Shown in pieces: positions 62,805 to 64,000 of a stretch of DNA of 64,000 bases; within the stretch, counting starts at the first letter, position 1, and every line of letters begins with the position of its first letter. The stretch is from Fusobacterium varium (GTDB lineage: Bacteria > Fusobacteriota > Fusobacteriia > Fusobacteriales > Fusobacteriaceae). A model generated the notes under the pieces. That model made no database searches. It was given only the letters and a program-made list of their open reading frames with translations, and was not told the DNA's origin. Made by a program: the position numbers and the translations under genes. The stretch spans positions 2,046,001 through 2,110,000 of the forward strand of contig AP017968.1 of NCBI GenBank assembly GCA_002356455.1, read 5' to 3'.

Positions 62805-63103
62805 TTAATTTTCCTCCTCAACATCTCTTTGTTCTATTACATTCTACTATATAATATACTCTCTAGCGAAAGTTTTTACAATACAGAATTATAAAATTAT
62901 CTCAAAATATATTTTATACATAATTCAAGTTTAAAATATTTCATATTATTTTAATAAAAAATAAACAAATTTTCTATTTTTTTTAGAATTTCATTAGTAT
63001 ACTTCATTAAATATAATATAATTTTTTTTTATATAAATAATTTATAATAACTGATTATTAAAAAATAAATATAAAACATATTATTGTTTTCATTTCTTTA
63101 AAT
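62805..63103. other. AT-rich intergenic stretch, no gene seen
   Basis: About 300 bp between divergent genes. It should hold the promoter of the hydrolase gene on the minus strand but I cannot pick a convincing one. No reading frames or folds of note. Confidence 0.4.
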
Positions 63104-63132
63104 TTGATTTTCCAGAACGATAGTGATATAAT
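63104..63132 (+). promoter_or_regulatory. Promoter of the 96-aa gene
   Basis: TTGATT (63104-63109), 17-bp spacer, TATAAT (63127-63132), 62 bp before the start. Confidence 0.65.
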
Positions 63133-63194
63133 TTGTATTATAAAATATTTGTGTTATTAGTTTCAACCTTTAATTATTAAAGGAGGAATGTAAA

Positions 63195-63485
63195 ATGAAA
63201 AATATACTTTTTATTAGAGTAACTCCTAAAACTGGTTCTGTTTTAAACATTTCTCAAGGGAATCCTAAAATTGGGTTAGAAGTTATTAAAAATAATTCAA
63301 AAAATTATTTATTAAATATTGATGAACTTTTTTTTAAAATTTTAAATCCACATAATACTCCCAACAATAAACTTTCTGGAAATATTTCATTGATAAGTGG
63401 TAGCAGAATTTGTAATTTTTTTTATGAAATAACATATGAAAAACATTCTGATATTACCAGTCTAGCTTTATTTGTAGAAATATAA
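63195..63485 (+). CDS. Small protein of unknown function
   Basis: A 96-aa soluble protein, no recognised domain; beta-rich pattern ('NILFIRVTPKTGSVLNI', 'KLSGNISLISGSRI', 'DITSLALFVEI'). A very strong AAAGGAGG precedes the start and a good promoter lies upstream, so it is probably well expressed. The downstream gene has an independent promoter. Confidence 0.68.
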   Translation: MKNILFIRVTPKTGSVLNISQGNPKIGLEVIKNNSKNYLLNIDELFFKILNPHNTPNNKLSGNISLISGSRICNFFYEITYEKHSDITSLALFVEI

Positions 63486-63549
63486 ATCTAAAAATCTTTA
63501 TAATAAAAAATATTTACTTAATAAAATTATACTATGATTTTTAAACTTC

Positions 63550-63578
63550 TTGTATTTAATCTTTCAAAAAGTTATAAT
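63550..63578 (+). promoter_or_regulatory. Promoter of the Sm-like 68-aa gene
   Basis: TTGTAT (63550-63555), 17-bp spacer, TATAAT (63573-63578), 37 bp before ATG 63616. Confidence 0.65.
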
Positions 63579-63615
63579 ATATTTACAGCAATATATTACC
63601 AAAGGAGGAATTATT

Positions 63616-63822
63616 ATGACTTTATTAAAAAAATTTAAAGATAAAAAAGTTCATATAGTCTTAAATACAACTGATAAAACTAGTTTTGATGGGAAAATAA
63701 TTGATGAATTTGATAATTTTATTGAAATTATTACTGATTATTCTCAATATGCTAATCACCAGCAACACATATTAAATAAAAACTTTATTCTTCAGATTTA
63801 TGAATATAAAGAAGAATATTAA
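63616..63822 (+). CDS. Small protein with Hfq/Sm-like sequence pattern
   Basis: A 68-aa protein. ATG 63616 follows AAAGGAGG by 8 nt; the frame extends 22 codons further up, but that part overlaps the promoter. The pattern 'KKVHIVLNTTDKTSFDGKII' followed by 'DEFDNFIEIITDYSQY' and 'HILNKNFILQIYEY' resembles the Sm1 and Sm2 strands of Hfq (V-x-I-x-L, then G-x-I...F-D-x-F, then a basic/hydrophobic last strand). The YKHA motif of true Hfq is absent. The resemblance is by eye only. It may be an RNA-binding LSm-like protein, or an unrelated small beta-barrel. It is monocistronic with a strong terminator. Confidence 0.7.
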   Translation: MTLLKKFKDKKVHIVLNTTDKTSFDGKIIDEFDNFIEIITDYSQYANHQQHILNKNFILQIYEYKEEY

Positions 63823-63825
63823 TTT

Positions 63826-63850
63826 AAAGGCGAATAAATTCGCCTTTTTT
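63826..63850 (+). terminator. Terminator of the Sm-like gene
   Basis: AAAGGCGAA / TTCGCCTTT with a 4-nt loop and a T-tail, 4 bp after the stop. Confidence 0.9.
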
Positions 63851-64000
63851 ATATACCAGAAAAATATATGGTTTAGTACAGCTTTTTTAATATCTTTTTA
63901 TTATTAAATTAACAAAATTGTTATAATAACCTTTTATTAATATTCTTCAATTTTCAATTGCAAAAATCTTATATTAAACATATATCCCCACCTATGCCCA

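Noticed and set aside
1-64000. CRISPR array, prophage or integrative element
   Set aside because: No regularly spaced direct repeats, integrase, phage structural genes or attachment-site repeats were seen; mobile DNA is limited to three insertion sequences.

Overview
The window is a very AT-rich bacterial chromosome segment that reads as Fusobacterium, probably of the F. varium / F. ulcerans / F. mortiferum type. This is inferred from base composition, gene content (two-partner secretion adhesin with a Gram-negative outer membrane, ferredoxin-linked 2-oxoacid metabolism, amino-acid fermentation, a WhiA homologue) and codon use; the species cannot be fixed from sequence alone. No rRNA, tRNA or CRISPR array was seen.

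Layout. 1-7.7 kb: two-partner secretion pair, the large TpsA exoprotein (its 3' end lies outside the window) and its TpsB outer-membrane transporter. 8-16.2 kb: a PAS-GGDEF cyclase, an HxlR regulator with an RclA-like oxidoreductase, a fused NfnA-NfnB-type flavoprotein, and a degenerate-GGDEF/EAL phosphodiesterase. 16.2-27.5 kb: a long minus-strand run of housekeeping genes (polA, whiA, ribF, scpA, murJ, an orphan adenine methyltransferase, corA, a coiled-coil protein, coaBC). 28.1-29.2 kb: HU-like protein and SSB. 29.2-33.5 kb: a mobile-element patch with an IS1182-type element, a lipoprotein gene and the first copy of an IS91-like element. 33.5-37.6 kb: NifX-like and DUF134 proteins, an AbgT transporter, and a MATE exporter behind a probable guanidine-IV riboswitch. 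37.9-43.4 kb: a six-gene operon (threonine ammonia-lyase, a dicarboxylate/amino-acid:cation symporter, four-subunit 2-oxoacid:ferredoxin oxidoreductase) that looks like a threonine-to-propionyl-CoA catabolic unit. 44-50 kb: acyl-CoA dehydrogenase, small membrane and secreted proteins, the second IS91-like copy, a glucosaminidase and a frameshifted gene. 50-58 kb: pirin, a second MATE exporter, a nucleotidyltransferase, thiD, xth, dinB and small unknowns. 58-64 kb: an FbpABC-type ABC importer, a class-I glutamine-amidotransferase-like hydrolase, and two small plus-strand genes with strong promoters, one of which resembles an Sm/Hfq fold.

Most notable observations: (i) both IS91-like copies carry the same in-frame TGA where the family normally has Trp, although the downstream frame has stayed open; (ii) a MATE gene controlled by a compact aptamer plus terminator that fits the guanidine-IV (mepA) class; (iii) the threonine fermentation operon behind a very good promoter and a leader of about 180 nt; (iv) a small Hfq/LSm-like protein; (v) an RclA-HxlR pair suggesting defence against hypothiocyanite/hypochlorite; (vi) all three insertion sequences lie in intergenic gaps next to intrinsic terminators of minus-strand genes.
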